From Prolixibacteraceae bacterium (GTDB lineage: Bacteria > Bacteroidota > Bacteroidia > Bacteroidales > Prolixibacteraceae): a stretch of 54,393 bases of DNA. Within the stretch, counting starts at the first letter, position 1. Each line of letters starts with the position of its first letter. This document shows, one piece after another, positions 43,316 through 52,049 of the stretch. The stretch is taken from positions 1 to 54,393 of the forward strand of contig JALOCD010000013.1 in assembly GCA_023228025.1 (NCBI GenBank), read 5' to 3'. Both the position numbers and the translations under genes were made by a program. The notes beneath the pieces were generated by a model that worked only from the letters and a program-made list of their open reading frames with translations, was not told where the DNA came from and did no database searches.

Positions 43316-44374
43316 TCATGCCTGCTTCAAATATTCATTGTCAAGTTTATCGGAATAGCTGGGAAGCAAGGACCTCCATTTTTCGACTGCCTCTGTCAAT
43401 GATTGCTTCGACTCTCCTCCTGCTGCATTAAAATGGCCACCCCCACCAAAATGGAGGGCTGAAAACTCGTTGACGGCAAAACCACCTTTCGAGCGGAAAG
43501 AAATTTTAATTTTCTCCTCATTCTCCATGAAGAAGGATGAAAATATGATTCCTTTTATCGAAAGCGGATAGTTTACAAAGCCCTCTGTATCACCAGGTTT
43601 AAATTTGAATTTTTTTAGCTCCTCCTTGGTTAACGAGATGCAGGCGGCATGGTATTCAGGGAGAATGATCATTTTTTCAGAAAGGGTATGACCCAATAGC
43701 CTCAACCGCTCCTCACTGTTTGTATTGAACAGGGCTTCCTGAACTTTGTGCTGATCCGCGCCAAGTGCAATTAAACCTGCAACAGCCAGGTAAAGTTCAG
43801 ACCTGGCAGCGTTATGGCTAAATGAAGCGGTATCCGCTGTAATGCCGGTAAGCAATGCTGTAGCGCCATCCCTGTTAAGGAAAATTCTCCATCCCATCTT
43901 GAGGATAAAATCGTACACCAGCTCGGCTGTTGAGCTCACCTTGGTATCGGAAAACAAAAACGGTGTTTCAATCAATGGCAGTGGATGGTGATCAATCAAA
44001 ACAATTGCTTTGGAAAATTGTTCGAGGTTTTTCCGAAGCTTACCGGTCCTTTTGGGATCATTGAAATCAAGGAGAAACAGCAGATCGGCATCCTCCATCA
44101 ATCGATGGGCCTCCTTTTCATGCTTCTCTGCAATCATCCAATTCGAATAGTTATCCAGTTCAGGAACGATAGGCGGAAAATCAGTAGGGAATATTACAGT
44201 CGATTGATATCCGGCTTGCAGAAGGACACTATGCAACCCCAGGGAGGATCCCAGTGCATCGCCATCGGGATTGGCGTGGGTGAGAATCACTACTTTTCCT
44301 GCGTTTCCCCTTATCCACTCCAGCAAGGCGTGACAGGTATCTTTATTAATATTGGTCATAAAATTACAGTTCAA
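43316..44374 (-). CDS. nrnA: DHH-family phosphoesterase (NrnA-like oligoribonuclease / pAp phosphatase)
   Basis: 352 residues, usual for NrnA. DHH motifs: LTHANPDGDALGSSLGL, DFNDPKRTG, IDHHPLP and, at the C-terminal DHHA1 domain, ALHFGGGGHFNAAGGES. It degrades nano-RNA and dephosphorylates 3'-phosphoadenosine 5'-phosphate (pAp) using manganese, in the cytosol. The start ATG is at 44374; 88 bp separate it from the divergent ndk gene, so both share a short promoter region. Naming follows family pattern; GdpP-like cyclic-di-AMP function is unlikely because the N-terminal PAS/GGDEF region is missing. Confidence 0.88.
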   Translation of the reverse strand: MNCNFMTNINKDTCHALLEWIRGNAGKVVILTHANPDGDALGSSLGLHSVLLQAGYQSTVIFPTDFPPIVPELDNYSNWMIAEKHEKEAHRLMEDADLLFLLDFNDPKRTGKLRKNLEQFSKAIVLIDHHPLPLIETPFLFSDTKVSSTAELVYDFILKMGWRIFLNRDGATALLTGITADTASFSHNAARSELYLAVAGLIALGADQHKVQEALFNTNSEERLRLLGHTLSEKMIILPEYHAACISLTKEELKKFKFKPGDTEGFVNYPLSIKGIIFSSFFMENEEKIKISFRSKGGFAVNEFSALHFGGGGHFNAAGGESKQSLTEAVEKWRSLLPSYSDKLDNEYLKQA

Positions 44375-44462
44375 CTTGAATGCAAAAATAGTCTATTCTT
44401 TCTCAATCACGATTTATTCCTATTTTTGAAGCAATATTTACAAACTGATTAAAATAAATTAA

Positions 44463-44882
44463 ATGTCGCAGAATCTAACTTTTACCATGATTAAGCCTTG
44501 CGCTGTACGCAACGGGCACATCGGTTCCATTCTTAAAATGATTATAGAGAGAGGCTTTCGTATCAAAGCCATGAAACTTACCCATATGACCAGGGAAAAT
44601 GCCGAGGCGTTTTACGGAATTCATGCCGGCAAACCATTTTTTGAAGGGTTGGTCAGTTTTATGTCTTCGGGCCCGATTGTTGCCGCTATTCTGGAGAAGG
44701 GAAATGCCATTGATGATTTTAGGGAGCTGATCGGAGCCACCAATCCGGCCAATGCCGCCCCCGGAACCATCCGTCAACTCTTTGCTGAATCCTTCACGGC
44801 CAATGCGATTCATGGTTCTGACAGCGATGAAAACGCGCTGATCGAAGGTTCGTTCTTCTTTTCGGAGATGGAGAAGTTCTAA
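44463..44882 (+). CDS. ndk: Nucleoside diphosphate kinase
   Basis: 139 residues, normal length. TFTMIKPCAVRNGHIGSILKMI is the N-terminal signature, and NAIHGSDSDENA carries the active-site His that becomes phosphorylated. It transfers the gamma phosphate between nucleoside triphosphates and diphosphates. Monocistronic; divergent from the DHH phosphoesterase gene. Nothing unusual. Confidence 0.96.
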   Translation: MSQNLTFTMIKPCAVRNGHIGSILKMIIERGFRIKAMKLTHMTRENAEAFYGIHAGKPFFEGLVSFMSSGPIVAAILEKGNAIDDFRELIGATNPANAAPGTIRQLFAESFTANAIHGSDSDENALIEGSFFFSEMEKF

Positions 44883-45398
44883 AACATCCAATCGCTGATT
44901 ATTTATTTTGAATTATTTTACAATAGTGCTGGTTAAATTTTCAAAAATCCCTGAACGCTAAATTTCTTTAACCTCTACGAGGTAAATTGCACTTTGATTG
45001 TTGTTTTCTACAATACTTTATCCGCTACGCGGAAAATTTTCAGCTGTTCATTGATCAATCAAAGTAAAAAGTTAAATCTCTGTACGACAATTGTATTAGT
45101 AAATTACCTTTCCGCGTAGCGGATAAAGTATTGTAGAAAATTTAGTGTTACGAAATCGGAATTCCGCGTAGCGAATAAAGAAAATTTTCGACCAGACAAC
45201 AATGATTATTTTACAACAAAGAGAATCCTTTTTCGACTATTTGCGTAAAAAATTCTGTAAACAAAACACAAACCGATTGTGTTATATCTAAAAAAATAAA
45301 TTCATTACAGATGAAACCCTCATAAACAATTATTTGACAGTGAATATGATATTCGTTGAGGGTTCCATGTGGCCATTAAAAAACAAATTATTATACAC
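44883..45398. other. 516-bp intergenic region with inverted repeats upstream of tpx
   Basis: No gene is supported. It holds a perfect 32-bp inverted repeat (45004-45140), a third partial copy of its arm at 45161-45188, an earlier related motif cctctacgagg at 44971-44981, and the tpx leader at 45363-45405. Confidence 0.6.
45004..45140. repeat. 32-bp perfect inverted repeat
   Basis: Arms 45004-45035 and 45109-45140 are exact reverse complements, each centred on tccgctacgcgga, with a 73-nt spacer. A third, partial copy (ttccgcgtagcgaataaag) lies at 45162-45180. The structure resembles a small non-autonomous element or a REP pair; no coding sequence is inside. Confidence 0.8.
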
Positions 45399-45405
45399 AT
45401 GAAAG
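45363..45405 (+). promoter_or_regulatory. Leader segment shared with tdh
   Basis: ttccatgtggccattaaa and the following aacaaattattatacac, up to the ATG at 45399, match 26545-26586 before tdh with one substitution and one extra T. Confidence 0.5.
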
Positions 45406-45908
45406 AAAGTTCAGTTAAAATTACATTTGCAGGAAATCCGTTGACCCTGTTGGGAAACGAGATCAAGGTTGGTGATAAAGCGCCTGATTTTGTGGCAGTC
45501 GGAGCAGGATTAGCTCCTGTCAAACTATCTGATTTTGCGGGAAAAACAGTCGTTATCGCAGCTTATCCTTCCATTGACACCGGCGTTTGTGCCTCACAGA
45601 ACAGAAGGTTTAATGCGGAAGCCAATAACCTGAAGGATGTTGTGGTCCTCTCTATCTCATGTGACCTTCCATTTGCACAGAGTCGTTTTTGCGCTGCAGA
45701 AGGACTTACCAATATCAAGACTGTTTCTGACCACAAAGACCTTGAATTTGGCCAAAAGTATGGTTTCTGGATCAAGGAACTTCGTCTGCTTGCACGCGGC
45801 ACCGTTGTTATTGACAAATTGGGTGTGGTAAAATTTGTGGAATATGTTCCAGAAGTGACACACGAGCCCGATTATGAAGCAGCGCTGGCGGTGGTGAAAA
45901 ATCTTTAA
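45399..45908 (+). CDS. tpx: Thiol peroxidase, atypical 2-Cys peroxiredoxin
   Basis: 169 residues from the ATG at 45399 (MKESSVKITFAGNPL), which fits the ~167-residue family; a GTG ten codons earlier lies inside the leader repeat and is rejected. The peroxidatic cysteine is Cys64 in PSIDTGVCASQNRRFN and the resolving cysteine Cys98 in PFAQSRFCAAEG, both in Tpx positions. It reduces hydrogen peroxide and alkyl hydroperoxides using thioredoxin. A strong terminator follows at 45958. Confidence 0.95.
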   Translation: MKESSVKITFAGNPLTLLGNEIKVGDKAPDFVAVGAGLAPVKLSDFAGKTVVIAAYPSIDTGVCASQNRRFNAEANNLKDVVVLSISCDLPFAQSRFCAAEGLTNIKTVSDHKDLEFGQKYGFWIKELRLLARGTVVIDKLGVVKFVEYVPEVTHEPDYEAALAVVKNL

Positions 45909-45957
45909 TCCACTGAATTTCAATCACACATACCTGTGATTGATGTTCCGTAATCGT

Positions 45958-45992
45958 AAAACCCTGTATCATTATCTGTGATACAGGGTTTT
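45958..45992 (+). terminator. Intrinsic terminator of tpx
   Basis: Perfect 14-bp stem aaaaccctgtatca (45958-45971) / tgatacagggtttt (45979-45992), 7-nt loop, followed by attttatt. Confidence 0.9.
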
Positions 45993-46163
45993 ATTTTATT
46001 GGGGCCGGGTAATGGTTGTGGGGAGAAAGATCTGAAGCATGCATCCCCCCTATTACAACATTTGTAAAACCATCAATATCAATGATTTTACCACACTAAA
46101 GGCAACAAATTGCTTCGATGTACCTCCTATCATTGGTGAATTTTATATTTTATTGATTATCAA

Positions 46164-46346
46164 CAGATTGCTTCGTCGTGCCTCCTCGCAATGACGGTAG
46201 GCTGTGGATTTTGTGAGGGTGGAGAGAAGGAGGCGGGCGGCGATTCTGCTATTGCCGAAAACTGATGACCCGCCTCCTTCTCTCCACCCTCACCTCCAAA
46301 AAATGATCCGTCATTGCGATCCGCCGGCTGGCGGAGAAGCAATCTG
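46164..46346. repeat. Nested inverted-repeat element (MITE/REP-like)
   Basis: Three concentric pairs of arms: cagattgcttc at 46164-46174 with gaagcaatctg at 46336-46346; cgcaatgacgg at 46187-46197 with its complement at 46308-46318; and a perfect 25-bp pair, 46213-46237 with 46269-46293, around a 31-nt loop. It carries the palindromic block tccgccggctggcgga at 46320-46335, shared with 26432-26447. No gene inside. Confidence 0.8.
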
Positions 46347-46387
46347 AAGCATTACTTGAATCAAAAAGTGTTATCCTTTCCGTATAT

Positions 46388-47518
46388 TTACTTGAAAAGC
46401 AAGCAAACCGGTTTGAAGGCGTTGATCTGATCAGTAAAGGTGAGCAGTCCTGTTTCTGCATTGCGCCTAAATGCTACAATGTTGTTTGTAGTCTGATTGG
46501 CCACCAGTAAAAAATCACCTTGCGGTGTGAGGGTAAAATTGCGTGGCGCCTCACCTTTGGTATCTTCATGTCCCAGGAGTTTGATCTTTTGTTCCTTCTC
46601 ATTCACAGAAAAAATGGCAATACTGTTCATCCCCCTGTTGGATACATAAAGAAAATTTCCTTCCGGAGAAAGGTGTATATCCGCACAGGTATTTGGTTTC
46701 GCAAAATCGGCAGGGAGCGTCGATACAGTTTCCACTATCTTAAAAGCGCCATTATCGAGCAGCTGAACCACTGAAACACTACAACCTATCTCATTGGCTA
46801 CAAAGAGTAGTTTTCCATTGGGATGAATCGCCATATGACGCGGACCACTTCCGGGTGGCAGTTTAATTTCCGGATATTTGTTGGGTTTTAAAGTGGCAGT
46901 GGCTTTATCAATGATATAAACCTTGACCTGATCGATGCCCAGATCAGCAACAAAAATACGCTTCCCTTTTGGCTCAAAAATGGCGCTGTGTACGTGCGGT
47001 TTCTCCTGTCTGTTTGCCACAGGCCCGTGTCCTGTATGCTGATCCGCTGATAAAACTTCAGACAACTCCCCGGTAGGTTCAATACGCATCAGGGCAACAT
47101 TTCCACCTGAATAGTTTGAGGCTACAACCGAACCATCTTCATTGACAGCCACATGGCATGGATGAGCGCCACCGCTGGATACTTTGTTGAAGGATGTCAG
47201 ATTTCCGAATTCATCAATTTTAAACAGCTCGATATAACCCATGCTTTGATTGCTTTCATCTTTGGTCTCCCTGACAGCCAACAAATTTTTTCCATCCCTG
47301 GTCATAGCCAGATACGAAGGATTCTCAGAGAGGACTGCCAATCCATTGCTGTGCAATTTTCCGGTATTCAGATCCAGACCAAAGCGATATATCCCTTCAC
47401 TACCCGAATCAGTATATGTTCCAACATAAAAGTGAAGAACATTATTGTTGGGATTGTTCTGGGCAAAAGTGGTGCATGAAGTCACTAGAAACAGGAATAA
47501 GCAAAAGTGTTTTATCAT
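46388..47518 (-). CDS. Beta-propeller lactonase (6-phosphogluconolactonase / YbhE family), exported
   Basis: 376 residues. Signal peptide MIKHFCLFLFLVTSCTTFAQ (a Cys15 lipobox is possible). Seven-bladed propeller motifs: HFYVGTYTDSGSEGIYRF, GAHPCHVAVNEDGSVVASNYSGGNVAL, GPRHMAIHPNGKLLFVANE and GEAPRNFTLTPQGDFLLVANQ. Members open sugar lactones; the exported form may act on rhamnono- or other aldonolactones. It follows the GH78 gene by 27 bp in the same operon, which supports a role in handling products of rhamnose release. Confidence 0.86.
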   Translation of the reverse strand: MIKHFCLFLFLVTSCTTFAQNNPNNNVLHFYVGTYTDSGSEGIYRFGLDLNTGKLHSNGLAVLSENPSYLAMTRDGKNLLAVRETKDESNQSMGYIELFKIDEFGNLTSFNKVSSGGAHPCHVAVNEDGSVVASNYSGGNVALMRIEPTGELSEVLSADQHTGHGPVANRQEKPHVHSAIFEPKGKRIFVADLGIDQVKVYIIDKATATLKPNKYPEIKLPPGSGPRHMAIHPNGKLLFVANEIGCSVSVVQLLDNGAFKIVETVSTLPADFAKPNTCADIHLSPEGNFLYVSNRGMNSIAIFSVNEKEQKIKLLGHEDTKGEAPRNFTLTPQGDFLLVANQTTNNIVAFRRNAETGLLTFTDQINAFKPVCLLFK

Positions 47519-47544
47519 GACTGAATTGTATTAGGTAAGCTAAA

Positions 47545-50310
47545 TTACTGAATCATTTTGAAAGTATAGCTTCCTGAACCTATCCTGCAGAAATATTTAC
47601 CATCTGCTGATTTTGAGAGAACCACACTCTTACCATTCCCGGTAACAATAGTTTCCTCTTTAACAGGGAAATAGACCGATGCCGTACTATTCGATGGTAT
47701 CTCAACCAACATAACCAGTGAATTTTTCTCTTTGGTCCATTCACTCCTGATTCTGCCATAGGGTGAAAGATAACTTGCTTTTACATGGTTGATATCCCCG
47801 ACAATTTCAGGCCTGATAATGATATTTTTAAACGCTACACTGCCGGGTTCCTGTTTGATTCCTCCTAATCCGGTGTAAAACCACTCCATGAGATGTCCCA
47901 GCATCAAATGGTTGTTGGAAACCTGTTCGAGCGCCGGCCATGATTCTGTCAGGGCAGTTGCTCCCTTTTTTAGCTGAAACCCGTATCCAGGAACATCATT
48001 CCTGAAATTCATGTCGAATAAAAGTTGAGAAGCACCGCCTTCTTCCAAAGCTTTAACCAAAAAATGAAACCCGATATCGCCGGCAGTCAGAACGTTACCT
48101 GATTGTGAGATTGTTGACGTTAAATTTTTAAATACTTCGTTTTTGTTCTTCTCCTCTACCAATCCGACACACAATGGCATCGCCATGGCAGTCTGGCTAC
48201 CGGTCGAATAGATCTTTGTTTTTGGATCGAAAAACTTGGCATTGAAGGCCAATTTCACCTCTCCGGCCAATGCTTCCATCTTTTCTGCATCTTCTAGTTT
48301 GTTACAAATTCTCAACATCTTTGAAAGAAGATGCAGATCGTAATAATAGATTGCAGTTGCCGTTAGCGCTTTCGGAGTAAGCTGCGCCTCCCCCGGCGAT
48401 TTTGGCCCATAATCGAACCAATCGCCAAGTCCGTGGCTGACAATATGATCTGTTGCTTTTGTCCCGAGATAGTTAACATATTTTTTCATCATCGGTAAGG
48501 CTTCATCCAGAATCGATCTGTCTCCATACCATTCCCAGAGCATCCAGGGCAAAATGACCGCAGCGCTCCCCCACTCCGGTGAATCCCTAAAACCACCCGT
48601 AAATGGAACATATTCGGGCGCTATGTCCGGAACCAGTCCGTCGCTGGTCTGGGCCGCAATCATGTCCCTGACGGCTTTTTGATAAAGCGAGTATAGGTCA
48701 TAGTTGTAATGCAGTGAAGCACCCATCAGATAGGTTTGTTCGAGCCAGCCCAGTTTTTCGCGATGGGGACAATCCGTTACAACACTTTGGAGATTGCTGC
48801 GCACTGCCCAGTCGATCAATGTATAGATCTGGTTGAAAAGCTGATTGGAACAGGCAAATTCGCCATTTTTAGGTGAAGAATTGCAAGTGTGCAACATTGT
48901 AAGAGAAACCATTTTGGACAAATCTGCTGATCCTTCTTCATTTTCGGGGACCGCCCCTTCCACCATTGCATACCTGAAACCATAGTAGCTAAATTTTGGC
49001 TGCCAAACCTCATTTCCCTCACCTTTCAAGGTATATGAAAAAAAATAGGGCGAGCCAGATGCCTTTTGATTGATCTCTTTATCCTTTGTAATCAGTTCGC
49101 CTGGGGTTATTTTAATCACAGATCCCCTCTTCCCCTTGACTTTTAGTTCAATAATGCCCGAACCATTCTGACCAAAATCGTACAAATATCTACCCTTCGA
49201 CAATTTCTCAATCAGCTTTGGCTTAATGGTTTGATTGACCGTAACCGGATAGTCAGACTCAGGTTCCAATCTGCCCGCAGGAACTGCCGCAGGCAGGGCT
49301 TGTTGCCACCTTTTATCATCGAATCCAGTCAGGTTCCACCCTTTTTGTTCCCTGGTAGCATCGTAATCTTCACCACCATAAATACTTGAATACAGTATGG
49401 GTGAAGCCTCACATTTCCAGTCAGTTCCTGAAACAATGTCCGTGAGGGTACCATCTTTGAATTCAATTTTCAATCTGCATATCATTTTGGGATAACCATA
49501 GGCAATGACCAGTTTCCTGTACCTTTCCCTGTTAACATTGTAAAATCCATTGCCCAACATGACGCCAATCACATTTTCACCCTTTTGCAACTGATTTGTA
49601 ACATCATAGGTGTTGTACAAACATACTTTGTTGTAATCAGTCCATCCGGGCGAAAGAAAGCTGTTACCGGCCTTTATTCCATTGATTGCAGCTTCATATT
49701 GCCCCAATCCACTGATGTTCAATGTAGCGCTTTTAACCTCCTTGTCAAGGGTGAACTCTTTTCTGAACAAAGGAGGGATACTTCGGTCAACGCCTTTTGA
49801 TCCAAGATTATTTCCAAATCCATGAATACCAGGAAAGATTTTCATGGAATCCTGCAGTTCTTTGTAGGCTATCCAAATGGCTTTACCCCAGTCGGATGCA
49901 GATACAAGTCCCATTTGAAACCAGGCAGTCTCACTCCAGTCTGACACATTCCCGACTTGATCTGTGATTCTTACTTTCCAAAAATATCTTTTACCGGGAT
50001 AAAGAGCTTCTCCGGCATAAGTGATCCGAATAGACGCATCATCCTTAATAATTTTAGAATCCCAGCAATTTCCTACGTTTTGGTCAAGCTTCTCTTTCGA
50101 ATTGGCCACCAGAATGTGGTAGTTCAACTGTTTCGTATCCCGGTTGCCGGAGTTAATCCACCAGCTGAAATGTGGCCTCTTTTCTGCAATGGCCAACGGA
50201 TTTACCTTTGATTCACAGCGCAAATTTGACAAGAGAAGTGTATTTCGTCCAAATAATACCGATCCGATCAAAAGCAGAAAAATCGTTGAGTAGAATTTTA
50301 ATGTCCTCAT
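47545..50310 (-). CDS. GH78 alpha-L-rhamnosidase, exported
   Basis: 921 residues from MRTLKFYSTIFLLLIGSVLFG (signal); the upstream ATG at 50334 adds eight codons. N-terminal Fn3-like domain NPLAIAEKRPHFSWWI, carbohydrate-binding beta-sandwich with FTLDKEVKSATLNISGLGQYEAAINGIKAGN, then an (alpha/alpha)6 barrel bearing VVTDCPHREKLGWLEQTYLMG, the GH78 signature block, and ALEQVSNNHLMLGHLMEWFYTGLGGI. It removes terminal alpha-L-rhamnose from glycans or glycosides. It sits within a minus-strand group with rhamnose mutarotase, so the freed sugar is probably used by the cell. Confidence 0.92.
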   Translation of the reverse strand: MRTLKFYSTIFLLLIGSVLFGRNTLLLSNLRCESKVNPLAIAEKRPHFSWWINSGNRDTKQLNYHILVANSKEKLDQNVGNCWDSKIIKDDASIRITYAGEALYPGKRYFWKVRITDQVGNVSDWSETAWFQMGLVSASDWGKAIWIAYKELQDSMKIFPGIHGFGNNLGSKGVDRSIPPLFRKEFTLDKEVKSATLNISGLGQYEAAINGIKAGNSFLSPGWTDYNKVCLYNTYDVTNQLQKGENVIGVMLGNGFYNVNRERYRKLVIAYGYPKMICRLKIEFKDGTLTDIVSGTDWKCEASPILYSSIYGGEDYDATREQKGWNLTGFDDKRWQQALPAAVPAGRLEPESDYPVTVNQTIKPKLIEKLSKGRYLYDFGQNGSGIIELKVKGKRGSVIKITPGELITKDKEINQKASGSPYFFSYTLKGEGNEVWQPKFSYYGFRYAMVEGAVPENEEGSADLSKMVSLTMLHTCNSSPKNGEFACSNQLFNQIYTLIDWAVRSNLQSVVTDCPHREKLGWLEQTYLMGASLHYNYDLYSLYQKAVRDMIAAQTSDGLVPDIAPEYVPFTGGFRDSPEWGSAAVILPWMLWEWYGDRSILDEALPMMKKYVNYLGTKATDHIVSHGLGDWFDYGPKSPGEAQLTPKALTATAIYYYDLHLLSKMLRICNKLEDAEKMEALAGEVKLAFNAKFFDPKTKIYSTGSQTAMAMPLCVGLVEEKNKNEVFKNLTSTISQSGNVLTAGDIGFHFLVKALEEGGASQLLFDMNFRNDVPGYGFQLKKGATALTESWPALEQVSNNHLMLGHLMEWFYTGLGGIKQEPGSVAFKNIIIRPEIVGDINHVKASYLSPYGRIRSEWTKEKNSLVMLVEIPSNSTASVYFPVKEETIVTGNGKSVVLSKSADGKYFCRIGSGSYTFKMIQ

Positions 50311-50460
50311 TTTGTATTGAATAACTTGTTGCAAATCTTGTCCAAAACCTGAAAGAAAACAATTTTAAGTGCTTGTTCACGTTCCCGATGAGGTTCACAA
50401 TGATTTAAAGTTTTTTGAAGTCTTTGTTTTGAGTTCATATCCTTTTCTCGCAAATTGGGA

Positions 50461-51924
50461 TTATGGAATGATCCTATATAATTTTCTTAGTTGTGCAATT
50501 GCCGAATTTGTCAGTTTCTCTCCTGATCCCTTCTCAAACAAAGAGGTTCCTGGTGTTGTTTCATAACCGGTAATCATAGGGGTAAAACCATTTAATCCTT
50601 GCGAAAAGGAAGCTTCTGTCGGGAAATATTTTTGATTATCATTGGTTAGACCCATCACCAGGGTATGAGGGAAAGGTGATTTCTTTTTAATTTCGATCCC
50701 AAATTCACAAAACATTTCACCTGGCAAACCTACAAAGGCGATATTGCCGATCCTGGCAACCATGACCTCTAGGCTATCAATCTGATTTTGAGTCTTGTAT
50801 AATTCCGTCCAGTCATGTGCATACTGGGCATCCGGAATTCCGTCAGCCTGAATAGGGGGCATCCCTTCTTTTTTTGCCTTTTCAATCACCCTTCCGGCCC
50901 AATTAAGTTGCTCCTCTGTAATGGTAATGTGTTTCAAAGGAACCATTTCCCTGGATACAGCTACAGTATTGTCCAAATTGCTTTTCTGATTTTTAATGGC
51001 TTCCAGCGCTGCAACGCCAAGAAGATATCCCACCCTCTGACATTCCTGATAAGTGTCAATATGTCCCTGTTTATAATCAATCTGAGTGACATTTCCGCAA
51101 GGACCATTGAAGAACATAGGGCAAAAATCATTCCCCATCACTTTTCTCATTGATTCAGCCATATAGCCGGGAAAATCGGCTGAGTAGAGCCAATTGTTCC
51201 CGGTCAAGGTCGCCGGATGGCATCCGAAGTTAACGATCGCCCCTACTGGTTTGCCTTGTTGTTCAATAGAAACTGCAATAACATCTGTATCAACTGGGCC
51301 TAAAGGCTTAACCACAAAATCCGGCGTTGCAGTTTTCTCCCAACACATGTGCGTTGAACCGTCTGCACATTGTAAGCGACGGTTAAAAGAAATTCTGGTC
51401 TCTTTGGAACTTCCTACATAAAGCAAGGTTGGTTTTAAACGCTGGTTCGCGATAAGGACTGCGCTGGCAGCTTTGACGAAAAACACCCTCGCACCTGGCG
51501 ACTCTAAAAGTGGTTTCGGTCCACTATGGGTATGGGTAGCCATAATCATTATGTTTTCGGCCTTGATGTCACTATTTTTAGCAATGTATTCGCGAATAAA
51601 TTGGATAGCGCTCCTTTTGATCCAACACACATCTACAGTCAATATGGCAATTTTTTCTGATTGACCATTCTTGGCCACTATGGCACGTGCATATAGGGAA
51701 TCATGAATCCCTCTCGAAGCATAGTCATTGCCGCGGTAATTACCTTGAAGATCGAGCCCGACCGGCGGAGTATAATTAACCTCACTTGTTCCAATCATTA
51801 TCCCGGACTTTTTCACACCTGCCATTAAGTCTGACATTAAGCATATTAGCATATATGCACTAATGAAAAACACAGATAAGTAGCGAAAATAACTATTGAA
51901 AATTTTTGAAAATTTTCGTTGCAT
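50461..51924 (-). CDS. Neutral/alkaline ceramidase-like exported hydrolase
   Basis: About 487 residues from MQRKFSKIFNSYFRYLSVFFISAYMLICLM (signal/anchor). The N-terminal domain pattern of neutral ceramidases is present: GTSEVNYTPPVGLDLQGNY, ATHTHSGPKPLLESPGA (metal ligands in HTHSG), FGCHPATLTG with a conserved His, and MFFNGPCGNVTQI. Similar single-domain proteins are frequent in polysaccharide and rhamnoside loci of Bacteroidota and Planctomycetes, where a ceramide substrate is doubtful; a carbohydrate ester or amide is possible. It is 126 bp upstream of the GH78 gene on the same strand. Confidence 0.75.
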   Translation of the reverse strand: MQRKFSKIFNSYFRYLSVFFISAYMLICLMSDLMAGVKKSGIMIGTSEVNYTPPVGLDLQGNYRGNDYASRGIHDSLYARAIVAKNGQSEKIAILTVDVCWIKRSAIQFIREYIAKNSDIKAENIMIMATHTHSGPKPLLESPGARVFFVKAASAVLIANQRLKPTLLYVGSSKETRISFNRRLQCADGSTHMCWEKTATPDFVVKPLGPVDTDVIAVSIEQQGKPVGAIVNFGCHPATLTGNNWLYSADFPGYMAESMRKVMGNDFCPMFFNGPCGNVTQIDYKQGHIDTYQECQRVGYLLGVAALEAIKNQKSNLDNTVAVSREMVPLKHITITEEQLNWAGRVIEKAKKEGMPPIQADGIPDAQYAHDWTELYKTQNQIDSLEVMVARIGNIAFVGLPGEMFCEFGIEIKKKSPFPHTLVMGLTNDNQKYFPTEASFSQGLNGFTPMITGYETTPGTSLFEKGSGEKLTNSAIAQLRKLYRIIP

Positions 51925-52049
51925 TGAATTATTGTTTAATAAGTAACAAGCCAATTTTTTTGTAATTTATAAAGATCTTCCGGAATATGATGCCTTTAGG
52001 CTCTTTGATAACAAAGACGATGTTTATTCTTTCGATGGGATTTAAAAAC

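Larger units (their letters stand above)
45909..46387. other. 479-bp intergenic region between tpx and the lactonase gene
   Basis: It contains the tpx terminator (45958-45992), about 170 bp without a feature, and a nested inverted-repeat element (46164-46346). No gene is supported. Confidence 0.6.
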
